Assembly (NCBI GenBank): GCA_023394415.1
Contig: JAEXAR010000002.1
Location: 1 to 59,718, forward strand
Direction of reading: 5' to 3'
DNA from: Bacteroidota bacterium
GTDB lineage: Bacteria; Bacteroidota; Bacteroidia; Flavobacteriales; Weeksellaceae
Length of the DNA stretch: 59,718 bases
Shown here: piece by piece, positions 41,374 to 50,532 of the stretch
Numbering within the stretch: position 1 is the stretch's first letter
Layout: every line of letters starts with the position of its first letter
Made by a program: the position numbers and the translations under genes
The notes under the pieces: generated by a model
What the model was told of the DNA's origin: nothing
What the model saw: the letters and a program-made list of their open reading frames with translations, nothing else
Database searches by the model: none

Positions 41374-43500
41374 CTACAAATTTTCCAAAATAAAATCGGT
41401 CATTTTTTGATAGAGCTGTGGTCTTGTATTTCCGCCGTAGATGCCGTGGTTTTTATCAGGGTAAGTCATAAATTCAAATTGTTTTTTGCTTTGAATTAAG
41501 GCTTCTGCAAATTCTACTGCGTTTTGGTAATGCACATTGTCATCAGCTGAACCGTGTACCAGTAAAAACTTTCCTTTCATAAGCTTAGCATGAGTAGTAG
41601 GAGAATTGTCATCATAACCGGAAGGATTTTCCTGTGGCGTTCTCATAAATCTTTCGGTATATACTGTGTCATAATACCTCCAGTTGGTTACAGGTGCTAC
41701 AGCAATACCTGCTTTAAATACATCAGCACCTTTTGTAAGAGCTAAACTTGCCATGTAACCTCCGAAACTCCATCCGAAAATTCCGATTCTGTCCTTATCT
41801 ATATAAGACTGTTTTCCGAACCATTTTGCGGCAGCAATTTGATCTTCAATTTCGTATTTGCCAAGTTGCATATAAGTTGTTTTCTTAAATTTTGTTCCTT
41901 TTCCACCGGTTCCTCTACCATCAACACAAGCTACTATATATCCTTGCTGCACCAAATGGTTAAACCACAATCCATTTCCACCATCCCAAGAGTTGGTGAC
42001 GCTTTGAGATCCCGGTCCGGAATATTGGAACATAAACAGAGGATACTTTTTATTCGGATCAAAGTTTTTAGGCTTTAAAATGTAGGCATTCATTTGGTCA
42101 CCCACCTCGTTTGGAACGGTAATGTATTCTTTAGCTACCCAATTATCAGCTTTTAGTTTATCTAGCATTTCGTTGTTGTTCTGAAGTTCTTTTACCGTTT
42201 TTCCGGCATTATCTTTCAAAACATAGGTGTGTGGACGTTGTGCTGTAGAAGACGTTTCGATGAAATAGTTATAATTCTGGCTAAAATTTGCTGAATTGTT
42301 GCCTTCTTTTCCTGAGATAATTGATGATTTTCCGTTCGCAATATTCACTTTAGAAACCACTTTGTTGATGCTTCCCGTTTGATTGGTTTGGATGTAAACC
42401 TCCTTTGTTTCTGGGTTGTATCCGTAATAATCCGTCACTTCCCAATTTCCTTTGGTGATTTGTTTTTTCAGTTTACCATTTTCATCATACCAATAAAGGT
42501 GGTGGTTTCCATCGCGTTCAGAACCCCAAATGAAAGAATTGTCATCCAAAAATTCCATGGTTACATTGTCGGTTTCTACCCATTTTTCATCAGTTTCCGT
42601 GAATAATTTTTTTACGGCTCCGGTTTTGGTATTAACTTTTAAAACATCAGAAGCATTTTGGGTTCTTTCTGAAGTAATCAGGATGATTTCATCAGCTTTC
42701 GCCGTCTGTTTAACATCCGGAATATAATAGTTCTTGAAACCCTTTAAATTGATTTCTGATGTTTTACCAGAATCTAACCTATACAGATGTGCTGAAACAA
42801 CAGAGTTTTTTTCTCCCGCTTTAGGATATTTAAAGCGCATTTCAGAAGGGTAGAGTTGCTTGTTGTAAATCGGGATGTACATCTCTGGAACTTGGCTTTC
42901 GTCAGATTTCACAAAAACAATGGCGTCTGAATTCTTCGTCCATTCATATAACCTTGCGTGTCCAAATTCTTCTTCGTAAACCCAGTCTGCAAGTCCGTTG
43001 AGGATCGAATTTTTCTTTCCGTCTGTAGTGATTTGAGTAATGTTTCCTGAATTTAAATCCTGCCAAAACAAATTATTATTTACAATGAAAGCCACTTTCG
43101 TCGCATCCGGAGAAAATCTCGGTTCCTGAATGTAATTTCCATTATTAAGGCTTACCGTTTTACCTGTTTTTAAATCTTTTACATCAAATTTTCCAAGAAA
43201 AGAATGCCTGTAAATCTGCTCGCTTTCTTTTTGAAGAAGGATTTTGCTTTCGTCATTAGAAAATTCGTAACTCTCGAAATTTCCGTCTACAATATTTCCT
43301 TCTTTTTGTGAAGTTTTATAAGAATATTTTGCAATTCCTCCACGTTCGATTACGGCATAGTTTTCGCCGTTTTTAAGAGAGGCAATTCCTGAAATGCCTT
43401 TTCCTCGATAGTAACCGGAGTAAATTTTATCCAAAGTAATCGTTTGCGCAAAAGATGCCACTGAAACTACAATAGATAGAGCTAAAAATGCTTTTTTCAT
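41374..43500 (-). CDS. Dipeptidyl peptidase IV (S9B family), secreted
   Basis: I start it at 43500 (MKKAFLALSIVVSVASFAQ), which gives the signal peptide. The 708-residue protein has the eight-bladed propeller with the conserved Glu pair motif (GLADWVYEEEFGHARLYEW) and a C-terminal alpha/beta hydrolase domain. The catalytic Ser is in FGWSFGGYMASLALTKG, Asp in GSADDNVHYQNAV and His in DKNHGIYGGNTRPQLY. It cleaves Xaa-Pro or Xaa-Ala dipeptides from peptide N-termini in the periplasm. The neighbouring POT transporters could take up the products. Confidence 0.95.
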   Translation of the reverse strand: MKKAFLALSIVVSVASFAQTITLDKIYSGYYRGKGISGIASLKNGENYAVIERGGIAKYSYKTSQKEGNIVDGNFESYEFSNDESKILLQKESEQIYRHSFLGKFDVKDLKTGKTVSLNNGNYIQEPRFSPDATKVAFIVNNNLFWQDLNSGNITQITTDGKKNSILNGLADWVYEEEFGHARLYEWTKNSDAIVFVKSDESQVPEMYIPIYNKQLYPSEMRFKYPKAGEKNSVVSAHLYRLDSGKTSEINLKGFKNYYIPDVKQTAKADEIILITSERTQNASDVLKVNTKTGAVKKLFTETDEKWVETDNVTMEFLDDNSFIWGSERDGNHHLYWYDENGKLKKQITKGNWEVTDYYGYNPETKEVYIQTNQTGSINKVVSKVNIANGKSSIISGKEGNNSANFSQNYNYFIETSSTAQRPHTYVLKDNAGKTVKELQNNNEMLDKLKADNWVAKEYITVPNEVGDQMNAYILKPKNFDPNKKYPLFMFQYSGPGSQSVTNSWDGGNGLWFNHLVQQGYIVACVDGRGTGGKGTKFKKTTYMQLGKYEIEDQIAAAKWFGKQSYIDKDRIGIFGWSFGGYMASLALTKGADVFKAGIAVAPVTNWRYYDTVYTERFMRTPQENPSGYDDNSPTTHAKLMKGKFLLVHGSADDNVHYQNAVEFAEALIQSKKQFEFMTYPDKNHGIYGGNTRPQLYQKMTDFILENL

Positions 43501-43675
43501 AAATTTCAATTAGATGTAAGATTTCAAAGATATAAAATTTCAGAAAATATTTGCTACATAATAATGCTTTGGAGTTAGGCCAATTTTAAACCTTTCTCTT
43601 AAGATTGTCAAATTGGAGAAGTGATGAATAACTGACTTGAAAAAGTATTGAAAACTAAAGCAAAAACTAAATAAA

Positions 43676-43710
43676 TAAAAATTCCGGCGGAGCCTTTGGC
43701 TCCGCCGGAA
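43676..43710 (-). terminator. Very strong terminator of the phosphorylase-like gene
   Basis: TTCCGGCGGAGCC (43682-43694) and GGCTCCGCCGGAA (43698-43710) form a perfect 13-bp GC-rich stem with a 3-base loop and a T-run on the minus strand. The AT-rich surroundings make it stand out. Confidence 0.9.
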
Positions 43711-43732
43711 CTATATTAAAAGCATTTAAAAC

Positions 43733-45418
43733 TTAAGAATGTACAGGAGCTAAAACTTCAGCATTGTATACCAGTTTATAGTATTCATCTGCCATTCTGT
43801 CGCTGTTGAACTGGGTTTTCACATCGTCCATAGCTGTTTGTTGGATTTTTCTCCACTGATCTTTGTTATCATAATACGTTGGAATAACTTCATTTTCCAA
43901 AATTTCGTAAAGTTTTTCAAGATCATAATTGTCCTGCTCGTAAACGCTCATATTAGCATAATCGCCTTTAGGCACTACGAAAGAGTTTTCACCGTGTTTT
44001 GCAAATTCAGGAATCCATCCATCATCGGTAGAAAGGTTTACAGAACCGTTCATAGCAGCCGTCATTCCAGATGTTCCGGAAGCTTCTCTCGGAACTCTCG
44101 GATTGTTTAACCAAAGATCAGAACCTTGTTTAAGAAGTTTACTTAAGGCTAATTCATAACCCGTAAGCACCGCCATGTTTTTGTAATACTTGCTTTCTTC
44201 CACCAAAGTATTAAAAGTGGAAATTGCCGTATAATCCATCGGATAAGGTTTTCCAGCCCAAATAATCTGTACCGGATATTTTGGATTGTTCAGTAATCTT
44301 TCAAATCTTTCTTTATCGTGAAGTAACAGATCAGCTCTCTTGTAACCGGCAAATCTTCTGGCCCAAACAATGGTGAAGACATTCGGATCAAACAGTTTTC
44401 CACACTGGTCAGCAACAGTTTTGAAAAGTCTTTTCTTTACGTGTCTCTTTCTGAAATCGAAGACATTATCATCATTTTCATCTTTAGCATCGTAAAGTGG
44501 TTTGTCTGCCCAATATTTAAATTCCTGTGCGTTGGTAATTGATTTTATTTCACAAATGCCATCATATTTGCCCCACATTTCACGAGAAACCACACCGTGA
44601 AGCTGAGAAACACCATTAGAAATCCTAGCCATTCTTAATGCACAAAGAGAGTGGTTGAACATATTGTTATCGCCACCGCCTTCAATCATTTTCACTTCAT
44701 TTTTATCAAAACCGCTGAAGTAAGACATATCGTAGCACATATCGAAATTATGCTTTTCGTTTCCGGCTTCTTCAGGTGTGTGCGTGGTGAAAACCAGTTT
44801 TTCTTTTACTTTAGAAAGATCACCACCAAATTTTCTCAATAAATAAAATGCTGCTGGCAAACCATGAGCCTCATTAAGATGATAAACCTCTCTATTGAAA
44901 TTCATCATATCCAACATTTTTGCACCACCTTTTCCTAAAAGAATGTACTGTGCAATTTTGGTAGATTCGTTAGCATCATATAATCTGTGGCAGATAGTTT
45001 TAGAGATATGATCGTTTTCCGGCACATCTGTAGAAAGGAAAAACATTGGTGCAGTATGGAAAATTTCAGGATTAAGATACCAAACTTTTACCCAAACCGG
45101 AGCGTTGTGAATATCGATTTGAAATTTAATTCCCGTATCTTCCAGAAAACTGTACATTTTCTTCGTCCACGTTGGTTGCAAAGTTTGGTCGTGGTTTCTG
45201 GCTTGGTCGTAGTAACCAAATTTCCATAAAATTCCGATTCCAACCAAGTCTTGTTTTAAGTTATAAGCACTTCTCATATGAGAGCCTGCTAGGAAACCTA
45301 AACCACCTGAGTATATTTTTAAAGCTTGATCAATGGCAAACTCCATCGAAAAATAGGCAACTTTTTTAGAATAATCTGGGTTGATGCTATAAGGCATCTG
45401 GAAGTTTTTAAAATCCAT
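43733..45418 (-). CDS. Alpha-glucan phosphorylase-like protein (GT35), missing the PLP lysine
   Basis: The 561-residue protein matches the short alpha-glucan phosphorylase group: KVAYFSMEFAIDQALKIYSGGLGFLAG at the start, HLNEAHGLPAAFYLL, then WARRFAGYKRADLLLH and WLNNPRVPREASGTSGM near the C-terminus. In standard phosphorylases the position after GTSGM or GTGNM is the Lys that holds pyridoxal phosphate. Here it is Thr453 (codon ACG at 44060-44062). The rest of the block, AAMNGSVNLSTDDGWIPEF, is normal. The protein may therefore not be a working phosphorylase, or this clade may use another arrangement. The start is preceded by a TAAATTTG box. Confidence 0.85.
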   Translation of the reverse strand: MDFKNFQMPYSINPDYSKKVAYFSMEFAIDQALKIYSGGLGFLAGSHMRSAYNLKQDLVGIGILWKFGYYDQARNHDQTLQPTWTKKMYSFLEDTGIKFQIDIHNAPVWVKVWYLNPEIFHTAPMFFLSTDVPENDHISKTICHRLYDANESTKIAQYILLGKGGAKMLDMMNFNREVYHLNEAHGLPAAFYLLRKFGGDLSKVKEKLVFTTHTPEEAGNEKHNFDMCYDMSYFSGFDKNEVKMIEGGGDNNMFNHSLCALRMARISNGVSQLHGVVSREMWGKYDGICEIKSITNAQEFKYWADKPLYDAKDENDDNVFDFRKRHVKKRLFKTVADQCGKLFDPNVFTIVWARRFAGYKRADLLLHDKERFERLLNNPKYPVQIIWAGKPYPMDYTAISTFNTLVEESKYYKNMAVLTGYELALSKLLKQGSDLWLNNPRVPREASGTSGMTAAMNGSVNLSTDDGWIPEFAKHGENSFVVPKGDYANMSVYEQDNYDLEKLYEILENEVIPTYYDNKDQWRKIQQTAMDDVKTQFNSDRMADEYYKLVYNAEVLAPVHS

Positions 45419-45446
45419 CTTCTTGTATGTTTTATTTTTGACTTTG

Positions 45447-45454
45447 CAAATTTA
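45447..45454 (-). promoter_or_regulatory. Putative -7 box (TAAATTTG) of the phosphorylase-like gene
   Basis: On the minus strand TAAATTTG matches TAnnTTTG, 28 bases before the start codon at 45418. No clear -33 element is seen. Confidence 0.4.
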
Positions 45455-45487
45455 CCGAAATTAATTTCTTTTTGAAACTAATTTATA

Positions 45488-46288
45488 TCATCTGTTATTC
45501 ATCACAATAATTAAAATAAATATAATAACTGCAGCAATAAACAGCACGTAGTATATAAGGAAGGAAAGTAATGACCGAAGAATAATTTCTCTTTTTCTAC
45601 TTTGATAAAAATATTGAATTAGAGTCCAAATGGTAATGGCCGTAAATGAAAGAATGAATAAGCCACCTAAATCAATCATTCTTTTGGGGATCACTATCAG
45701 CAGAATGTACAGCACCATACTTTGTGCCGTAATAAATGTTGAAATAACCAACCATTCAGGAAAATTGAGCTTATACTTTTTGAATGCGAGCCAAAATGCA
45801 AATGCAAAAAACGGAATCATAAGCAGAACCGATATGGCATAATGTTCACTAATCCAGTTGGTAACCTTTGTAAAGTTTTCTGCTAAAGCTCCAAAAAGTT
45901 TTAAGGCTTCTTTATTTTCAATGGTTTCTCCATTCACGGGCTGTTTATACTTTACTATATTTCCTAATAAATTCCCCTCACTGTTAATCCAATGGTTAAG
46001 AAGAATAGTGATGGTTCCCAAAATCATGATGAGAAGAGCAGGTTTAAAATGGTTTTGTCTCCTTCCTTCAATATATTGTCTTATAGAATGTCCCGGTCTT
46101 GTAAAAAGCTCTTTGATGGTATAAAGAATTCCTTTATCGACGTGAAAAATACCATGCTGAATCTCGTGAATGAGAAAATGAAAATTAATACGGTGGGTAT
46201 CGGTTTTCTGCCCGCAATTGTGACAGTATTTTTGTTCCAATAATAAGTGTTGGCCGCAGTTTTTGCAGTGTTTCTCGTCGTGGTACAC
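45488..46288 (-). CDS. DUF3667 family zinc-ribbon membrane protein
   Basis: The 266-residue protein begins with a zinc ribbon (Cys8-x-x-Cys11 and Cys22-x-x-Cys25). Then comes the DUF3667 signature (FLIHEIQHGIFHVDKGIL, ELFTRPGHSIRQYIEGRR, NHFKPALLIMILGT), followed by about four C-terminal membrane helices (for example YAISVLLMIPFFAFAFWLAF). The family is common in Bacteroidota and has no assigned function. It appears monocistronic, divergent from the nuclease-like gene on the other strand. Confidence 0.85.
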   Translation of the reverse strand: MYHDEKHCKNCGQHLLLEQKYCHNCGQKTDTHRINFHFLIHEIQHGIFHVDKGILYTIKELFTRPGHSIRQYIEGRRQNHFKPALLIMILGTITILLNHWINSEGNLLGNIVKYKQPVNGETIENKEALKLFGALAENFTKVTNWISEHYAISVLLMIPFFAFAFWLAFKKYKLNFPEWLVISTFITAQSMVLYILLIVIPKRMIDLGGLFILSFTAITIWTLIQYFYQSRKREIILRSLLSFLIYYVLFIAAVIIFILIIVMNNR

Positions 46289-46490
46289 CGTATAATTTTT
46301 TTCAAAAATAATTTATTTTTATATTAATTCCACTTTAAATTTGATTAAAAGTGATTTTTGTATTGTTATTTTAATTAATTTAGAAACGTAAATTTTTGAT
46401 TTTCAGTCACAAATAACGTCTTGTTTTCAGGAATTGAAGCAGAAGTGTGATGCAGAGAAACTGAATTGAAGTCACAAAAAACTTACTGGT

Positions 46491-47288
46491 ATGAAAAAAG
46501 TTTTTTCTGATGAAGATTTGGTAAAGAACCTAAACCTTTACTATCTCAACCGACATCTAAAAAAGAAGCCGATAGAAAGGTATCACCGCGAAATCGACAG
46601 TTCCGGACTTCACGATCGTGAGAAATACAAGAAAAAATCTGAAATTCTTCTTCTCAATTCCTTCCTACATCATTTTCCGGAAGTAAAATTTGAAAATCTA
46701 ACCTGCGAAAGCCCCGATTTTATCGCTAAAATTGATGGTAAAAAGATAGGGATAGAACTTACAGAAGTCATTAATCATTTGGAAATCAAGAAAATTGAAT
46801 GCCAGATGAACAAAATTTTCCGCCAAGTAGAATTACTGCTTGAAGATGAAGACACTGCGAAATATCGTGGTGTCTATTTTTTAGAATTTGTGCCTTTAAC
46901 GATGCAGATTTTAACTGAAAAGCAAGACGAAATCATACAGAACATCAGAAAATGTATTGTAAAGAGAAAAACTTCGGGATATATAAAGAAAATTCGCAAA
47001 TCGCATCATCGTCGCAATGTGTTTATTACACACGATTATAACTTAAGCCTTTTCGATGGGCTTTCTTCGGAGAAAATAATAGAACTCATCCATAAGAAAA
47101 ACGAAAAATATCCTTTTTACGATACGAGTGTTGATGAATGTTGGCTTGTGATTGTTTCGGATATGAATTCGCTGGCGTCACGATTTTCTTTCATTCAGAA
47201 TAAGGAAAATTTACAACAGATTACATCGCCATTTCATAAAATTTTTCATCTTGAAAATCTTTGTGGAAATTTAGTGCATATTAAATAG
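46491..47288 (+). CDS. PD-(D/E)XK-like nuclease candidate, stand-alone
   Basis: The 265-residue protein has a charged N-terminus (about 1-45) and a central block that fits the restriction-nuclease-like core: helix with Glu51 (SEILLLNSFLHHF), SPDF with Asp76, and strand GKKIGIELTEV with Glu89-x-Thr91. A C-terminal half follows with a long alpha/beta part (KTSGYIKKIRKSHHRRNVF, then CWLVIVSDMNS). The Glu-x-Thr in place of Glu-x-Lys occurs in several such families. No methyltransferase or other defence partner is adjacent. Known relatives could be orphan REases, repair nucleases or uncharacterised DUFs. I cannot assign one. Confidence 0.6.
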   Translation: MKKVFSDEDLVKNLNLYYLNRHLKKKPIERYHREIDSSGLHDREKYKKKSEILLLNSFLHHFPEVKFENLTCESPDFIAKIDGKKIGIELTEVINHLEIKKIECQMNKIFRQVELLLEDEDTAKYRGVYFLEFVPLTMQILTEKQDEIIQNIRKCIVKRKTSGYIKKIRKSHHRRNVFITHDYNLSLFDGLSSEKIIELIHKKNEKYPFYDTSVDECWLVIVSDMNSLASRFSFIQNKENLQQITSPFHKIFHLENLCGNLVHIK

Positions 47289-47418
47289 TTTGATAGAGAA
47301 TGAGTGATATGTATGAATAAGCAAATAAAAAAAATCAAAAGAGATTAAATTTCAGTAAATTGCAATAATTAATAACAACCTCAAACACGAAATCCATAAA
47401 TCCGAACCTCATATTTCT

Positions 47419-48006
47419 ATGAAAGATTTATTTATAAAACGCTTCCAATATTACAAGGATCTTGCTGATAAAACTTTTGCACAACTTTCAGATGAGCAGG
47501 TTTTTTGGCAATATAGCAACGAAAGCAATTCTATTGCTATTATTGTAAAACATGTTGCGGGAAATATGCTTTCCAGATGGACCAATTTTTTAACAGAAGA
47601 TGGTGAAAAAGAATGGCGAAATCGTGATTCAGAATTTGTAAACAATTTTGAGACAAAACTGGAGGTTATAGAATATTGGGAAAAGGGATGGAACTGCCTT
47701 TTTGGTGCTTTAGAACAAATCACTAATGAGAATATAAGCTATCCTATTTATATCCGTGGCGAGAAGCACACAGTTTTGGATGCGGTTCTTCGTCAGCTTG
47801 CACATTATCCATATCACGTTGGGCAAATCGTTTATATTGCCAAAATGCTAAAAGATGAAAACTGGCAAACCTTATCCATTGCTAGAAATAAATCTGCAGA
47901 ATTCAATACAGAAATGTTGAAAAATCTTAAACCTGAGGATATTCAGCAAAATTCTTCCCCTGTTTGTTATGCCAAAAGTGATGAGGTAAGGGAAGATTAT
48001 CAGTAA
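47419..48006 (+). CDS. DUF1572/DinB superfamily protein
   Basis: The 195-residue protein is a four-helix bundle of the DinB type: FIKRFQYYKDLADKTFAQL, then SIAIIVKHVAGNMLSRW (His55-containing helix) and a third helix with LRQLAHYPYHVGQIVYIAK, where two His residues complete the metal site. DinB-like proteins often bind metal and act as thiol-dependent transferases or are uncharacterised. The length is typical. It stands between the nuclease-like and cysteine-dioxygenase-like genes with no tight linkage to either. Confidence 0.82.
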   Translation: MKDLFIKRFQYYKDLADKTFAQLSDEQVFWQYSNESNSIAIIVKHVAGNMLSRWTNFLTEDGEKEWRNRDSEFVNNFETKLEVIEYWEKGWNCLFGALEQITNENISYPIYIRGEKHTVLDAVLRQLAHYPYHVGQIVYIAKMLKDENWQTLSIARNKSAEFNTEMLKNLKPEDIQQNSSPVCYAKSDEVREDYQ

Positions 48007-48196
48007 GAAAAGATTGGCTCCAATAATTTAATTAAATTTTTCATTAAAATTGATTTTTATAATGGAAAATTGGTTTCAATATCCTTGATAAAAATCATAC
48101 CTTCCAAAATTAAATTCTGATAAATGTCACTTTAAGTTGTTCAGTCTTACGACTTTTCTGTTGCTACCTTTACATTACCAAATCAAACGTAAGGCA

Positions 48197-48781
48197 ATGG
48201 CAGCAGAAACTTACTTAAAAGTATCATTGGTGGATGTATTAGAAAATTTAATGCAAACTCCTAAAAGTTTTGATGAAACTGTTCTCGAACTGTTTAAGTA
48301 CAATTACAACGATTATAACCAATGGTTTGAGATCGAAAAAATGGATGTTGAAAGAGAAACATACAGGCGTGTCCCTGTCTATAAAAGTCAGGAATGTGTA
48401 GCAATTCTTATGATTTGGGGCGAAGACAATACTACAGCCATACACGATCATAACAACTATGACGGAAGAATAAAAGTGTTACGCGGAAGCTTAACGGAAG
48501 TCAGTTATCGTGAAAATTCTAATTTTATCGAGTATAATGGTGTGGGTACCGCTTACGAAGGTCAGATTTTTCCGGAAGAATATGGCGGAATTCATTCTAT
48601 TGTGAATAATAACAAAGGCATTTCGGTAAGTTTACACGTTTACAGAACTTCGCAACTTAATTTGAAAGGCGTTCGCCTGTTTGATACAGTTAATAGAAGA
48701 GTAGCATGGTTAAGCGACAATGCAACATCTTGCTCGTGGAATCTTGGTGAAGATGCCTATCAAAAAATTGTAAATATCTAA
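48197..48781 (+). CDS. Cysteine dioxygenase-like cupin protein
   Basis: I start it at ATG 48197 (MAAETYLKVSLVDVLENLM), 194 residues. An upstream frame from 48137 would add an unlikely hydrophobic leader. The cupin metal site is visible: His83-x-His85 in AIHDHNNYDG and a third His in SVSLHVYRTSQL. It belongs to the cysteine dioxygenase family, which oxidises cysteine or related thiols to sulfinic acids. Bacterial relatives include 3-mercaptopropionate dioxygenase, so the thiol substrate is uncertain. A terminator follows (48809-48836). Confidence 0.82.
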   Translation: MAAETYLKVSLVDVLENLMQTPKSFDETVLELFKYNYNDYNQWFEIEKMDVERETYRRVPVYKSQECVAILMIWGEDNTTAIHDHNNYDGRIKVLRGSLTEVSYRENSNFIEYNGVGTAYEGQIFPEEYGGIHSIVNNNKGISVSLHVYRTSQLNLKGVRLFDTVNRRVAWLSDNATSCSWNLGEDAYQKIVNI

Positions 48782-48808
48782 TACAGATATCATCTTACTA
48801 AGAGTTCG

Positions 48809-48836
48809 AAAGCTGCACTTTGTGCAGCTTTTCTTT
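48809..48836 (+). terminator. Terminator after the cysteine dioxygenase-like gene
   Basis: AAAGCTGCA (48809-48817) pairs with TGCAGCTTT (48823-48831), 5-base loop, followed by T-rich sequence. Confidence 0.85.
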
Positions 48837-48925
48837 TTTGGCTTAGTCCGTTATCAAGATAAAGTAGCTCTAATTATCTAAAAAACCTAACTCTTGAATG
48901 GTTAAAAAACTAATTTAAAAATCAT

Positions 48926-48933
48926 TAAATTTG
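48926..48933 (+). promoter_or_regulatory. Putative -7 box (TAAATTTG) of mtaB
   Basis: TAAATTTG matches TAnnTTTG and lies 13 bases before the mtaB start codon. No clear -33 element is seen at the normal distance. Confidence 0.45.
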
Positions 48934-48946
48934 CAACCACGAAATT

Positions 48947-50296
48947 ATGGAAGAGAACAGAACGAAATCTGCTGCATATCACACACTTGGCTGCAAACTC
49001 AATTTTGCGGAGACTTCTACTATTGCCCGTAACTTAACGGCTGCAGGTTACGATAAAGTGAGTTTTGATGAGAAAGCGAATGTTTATATCATCAACACTT
49101 GTTCTGTAACAGAAGCTGCCGATAAAGAATGTAAATTCCATGTGAAGAGAGCTATGAAAGCCAATCCTGATGGTTTAGTGGTTGTTGTTGGTTGCTATGC
49201 ACAGTTGAAGCCTGAAGAAATTTCCAATATCGAAGGAGTGGATTTGGTGCTTGGAGCTAAAGAAAAATTCAACATATTAAGCTATCTGGATGAGGTAGAA
49301 AAATCTGAAAACAAGGGTGTTGTACATTCTTGCGAAATTGAAAAAACAGATTTTTTTATCGGAAGCTATTCTATTGGCGACAGAACTCGCGCTTTTCTGA
49401 AAGTACAGGATGGTTGTGATTATAAATGTACTTATTGCACCATACCTTTAGCAAGAGGTATATCACGTTCAGATACCATTGAAAATATTGTTAAAAACGC
49501 TACTGAAATCGCAGAAAAAGGGATTAAAGAAATCGTTCTTACCGGTGTAAATATCGGAGATTACGGAAAAGGCGAATTTGGAAACAAAAAACACGAACAC
49601 ACTTTTTTGGATTTAATCACTGAACTTAATAAAGTAGAGGGCATAGAAAGAATTCGTATATCATCCATTGAACCCAACCTTCTGAAAGATGAAAGTATAG
49701 AGCTGGTATCAAAAAGTGATCGATTTGTGCCGCATTTTCACATCCCTCTACAATCCGGAAGCGATGATATGCTTAAAAAAATGAAGCGCCGTTACCTTAC
49801 CAAACTTTATACAGACCGGGTTGCAAAAATACGCGAGGTAATGCCGGATGCTGCAATTGGAGTAGACATAATTGTTGGTTTTCCGGGTGAAACGGAAGAA
49901 AAGTTTCTTGAAACTTATCATTTTATCAACGAATTGCCTATTACTTATCTGCACGTCTTTACTTATTCAGAAAGAGAAAATACAGAAGCAGCAAGTATGG
50001 AAGGTGAAGTTCCTATTGCCGAGCGTAAAAGACGCAATAAGATGTTGCGAATCCTTTCGGAGAAGAAGAAAATGGCATTTTATCAGTCGCAACTTGGCAA
50101 AACACATCCCGTCCTTTGGGAGCACGAAAATAAAGACGGTTATATGTTTGGATTTACTGAAAATTATGTGCGTGTAAAGAAACCTTACGACGAAAAATCT
50201 GTAAACCAAATTGAAATGGTTAATTTAAAACGATTAAAGCCTGATGGAACGGTTGGTGTAGAGGTTTCTTTTGATGATTTTCTAGCTAAAGTATAA
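48947..50296 (+). CDS. mtaB: tRNA t6A37 methylthiotransferase MtaB
   Basis: The 449-residue radical SAM enzyme turns t6A at position 37 of ANN-decoding tRNAs into ms2t6A. It shows the N-terminal UPF0004 domain with three cluster-binding Cys (HTLGCKLN, NTCSVTEAADKEC, VGCYAQ), the radical SAM motif VQDGCDYKCTYCTIPLARG, and a C-terminal TRAM domain (about 380-449). Its length and the early LGCKLN distinguish it from MiaB. It is flanked by a terminator at each side and is probably monocistronic. Confidence 0.93.
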   Translation: MEENRTKSAAYHTLGCKLNFAETSTIARNLTAAGYDKVSFDEKANVYIINTCSVTEAADKECKFHVKRAMKANPDGLVVVVGCYAQLKPEEISNIEGVDLVLGAKEKFNILSYLDEVEKSENKGVVHSCEIEKTDFFIGSYSIGDRTRAFLKVQDGCDYKCTYCTIPLARGISRSDTIENIVKNATEIAEKGIKEIVLTGVNIGDYGKGEFGNKKHEHTFLDLITELNKVEGIERIRISSIEPNLLKDESIELVSKSDRFVPHFHIPLQSGSDDMLKKMKRRYLTKLYTDRVAKIREVMPDAAIGVDIIVGFPGETEEKFLETYHFINELPITYLHVFTYSERENTEAASMEGEVPIAERKRRNKMLRILSEKKKMAFYQSQLGKTHPVLWEHENKDGYMFGFTENYVRVKKPYDEKSVNQIEMVNLKRLKPDGTVGVEVSFDDFLAKV

Positions 50297-50311
50297 AATT
50301 TCACCCATTAT

Positions 50312-50337
50312 AAATCCGAAGTTGTCTTCGGATTTTT
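50312..50337 (+). terminator. Terminator after mtaB
   Basis: AAATCCGAAG (50312-50321) pairs with CTTCGGATTT (50326-50335), 4-base loop, followed by T-rich sequence. Confidence 0.85.
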
Positions 50338-50532
50338 CTTTCAAAATGAATAGATTTTTTCAATAAGAATATATATATTTTTATAAATTTCAGATTGTTA
50401 CGGTTTGTGTTCAGAAACTATAATTTAATCTCTCGTTTGTGATATTTTCATCAATTGTTTTAAAATTTTATTAAATTTTAATTAAATTGGTGAGATTTTT
50501 TAATTGATTAATTTTGAAAAAATTAAAATTTT

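Noticed and set aside
46491..47288. A restriction-modification or other multi-gene defence island around the nuclease-like gene
   Set aside because: The neighbours are a DUF3667 gene and a DinB-like gene, and neither belongs to a known defence system. There is no methyltransferase, helicase or toxin gene nearby.
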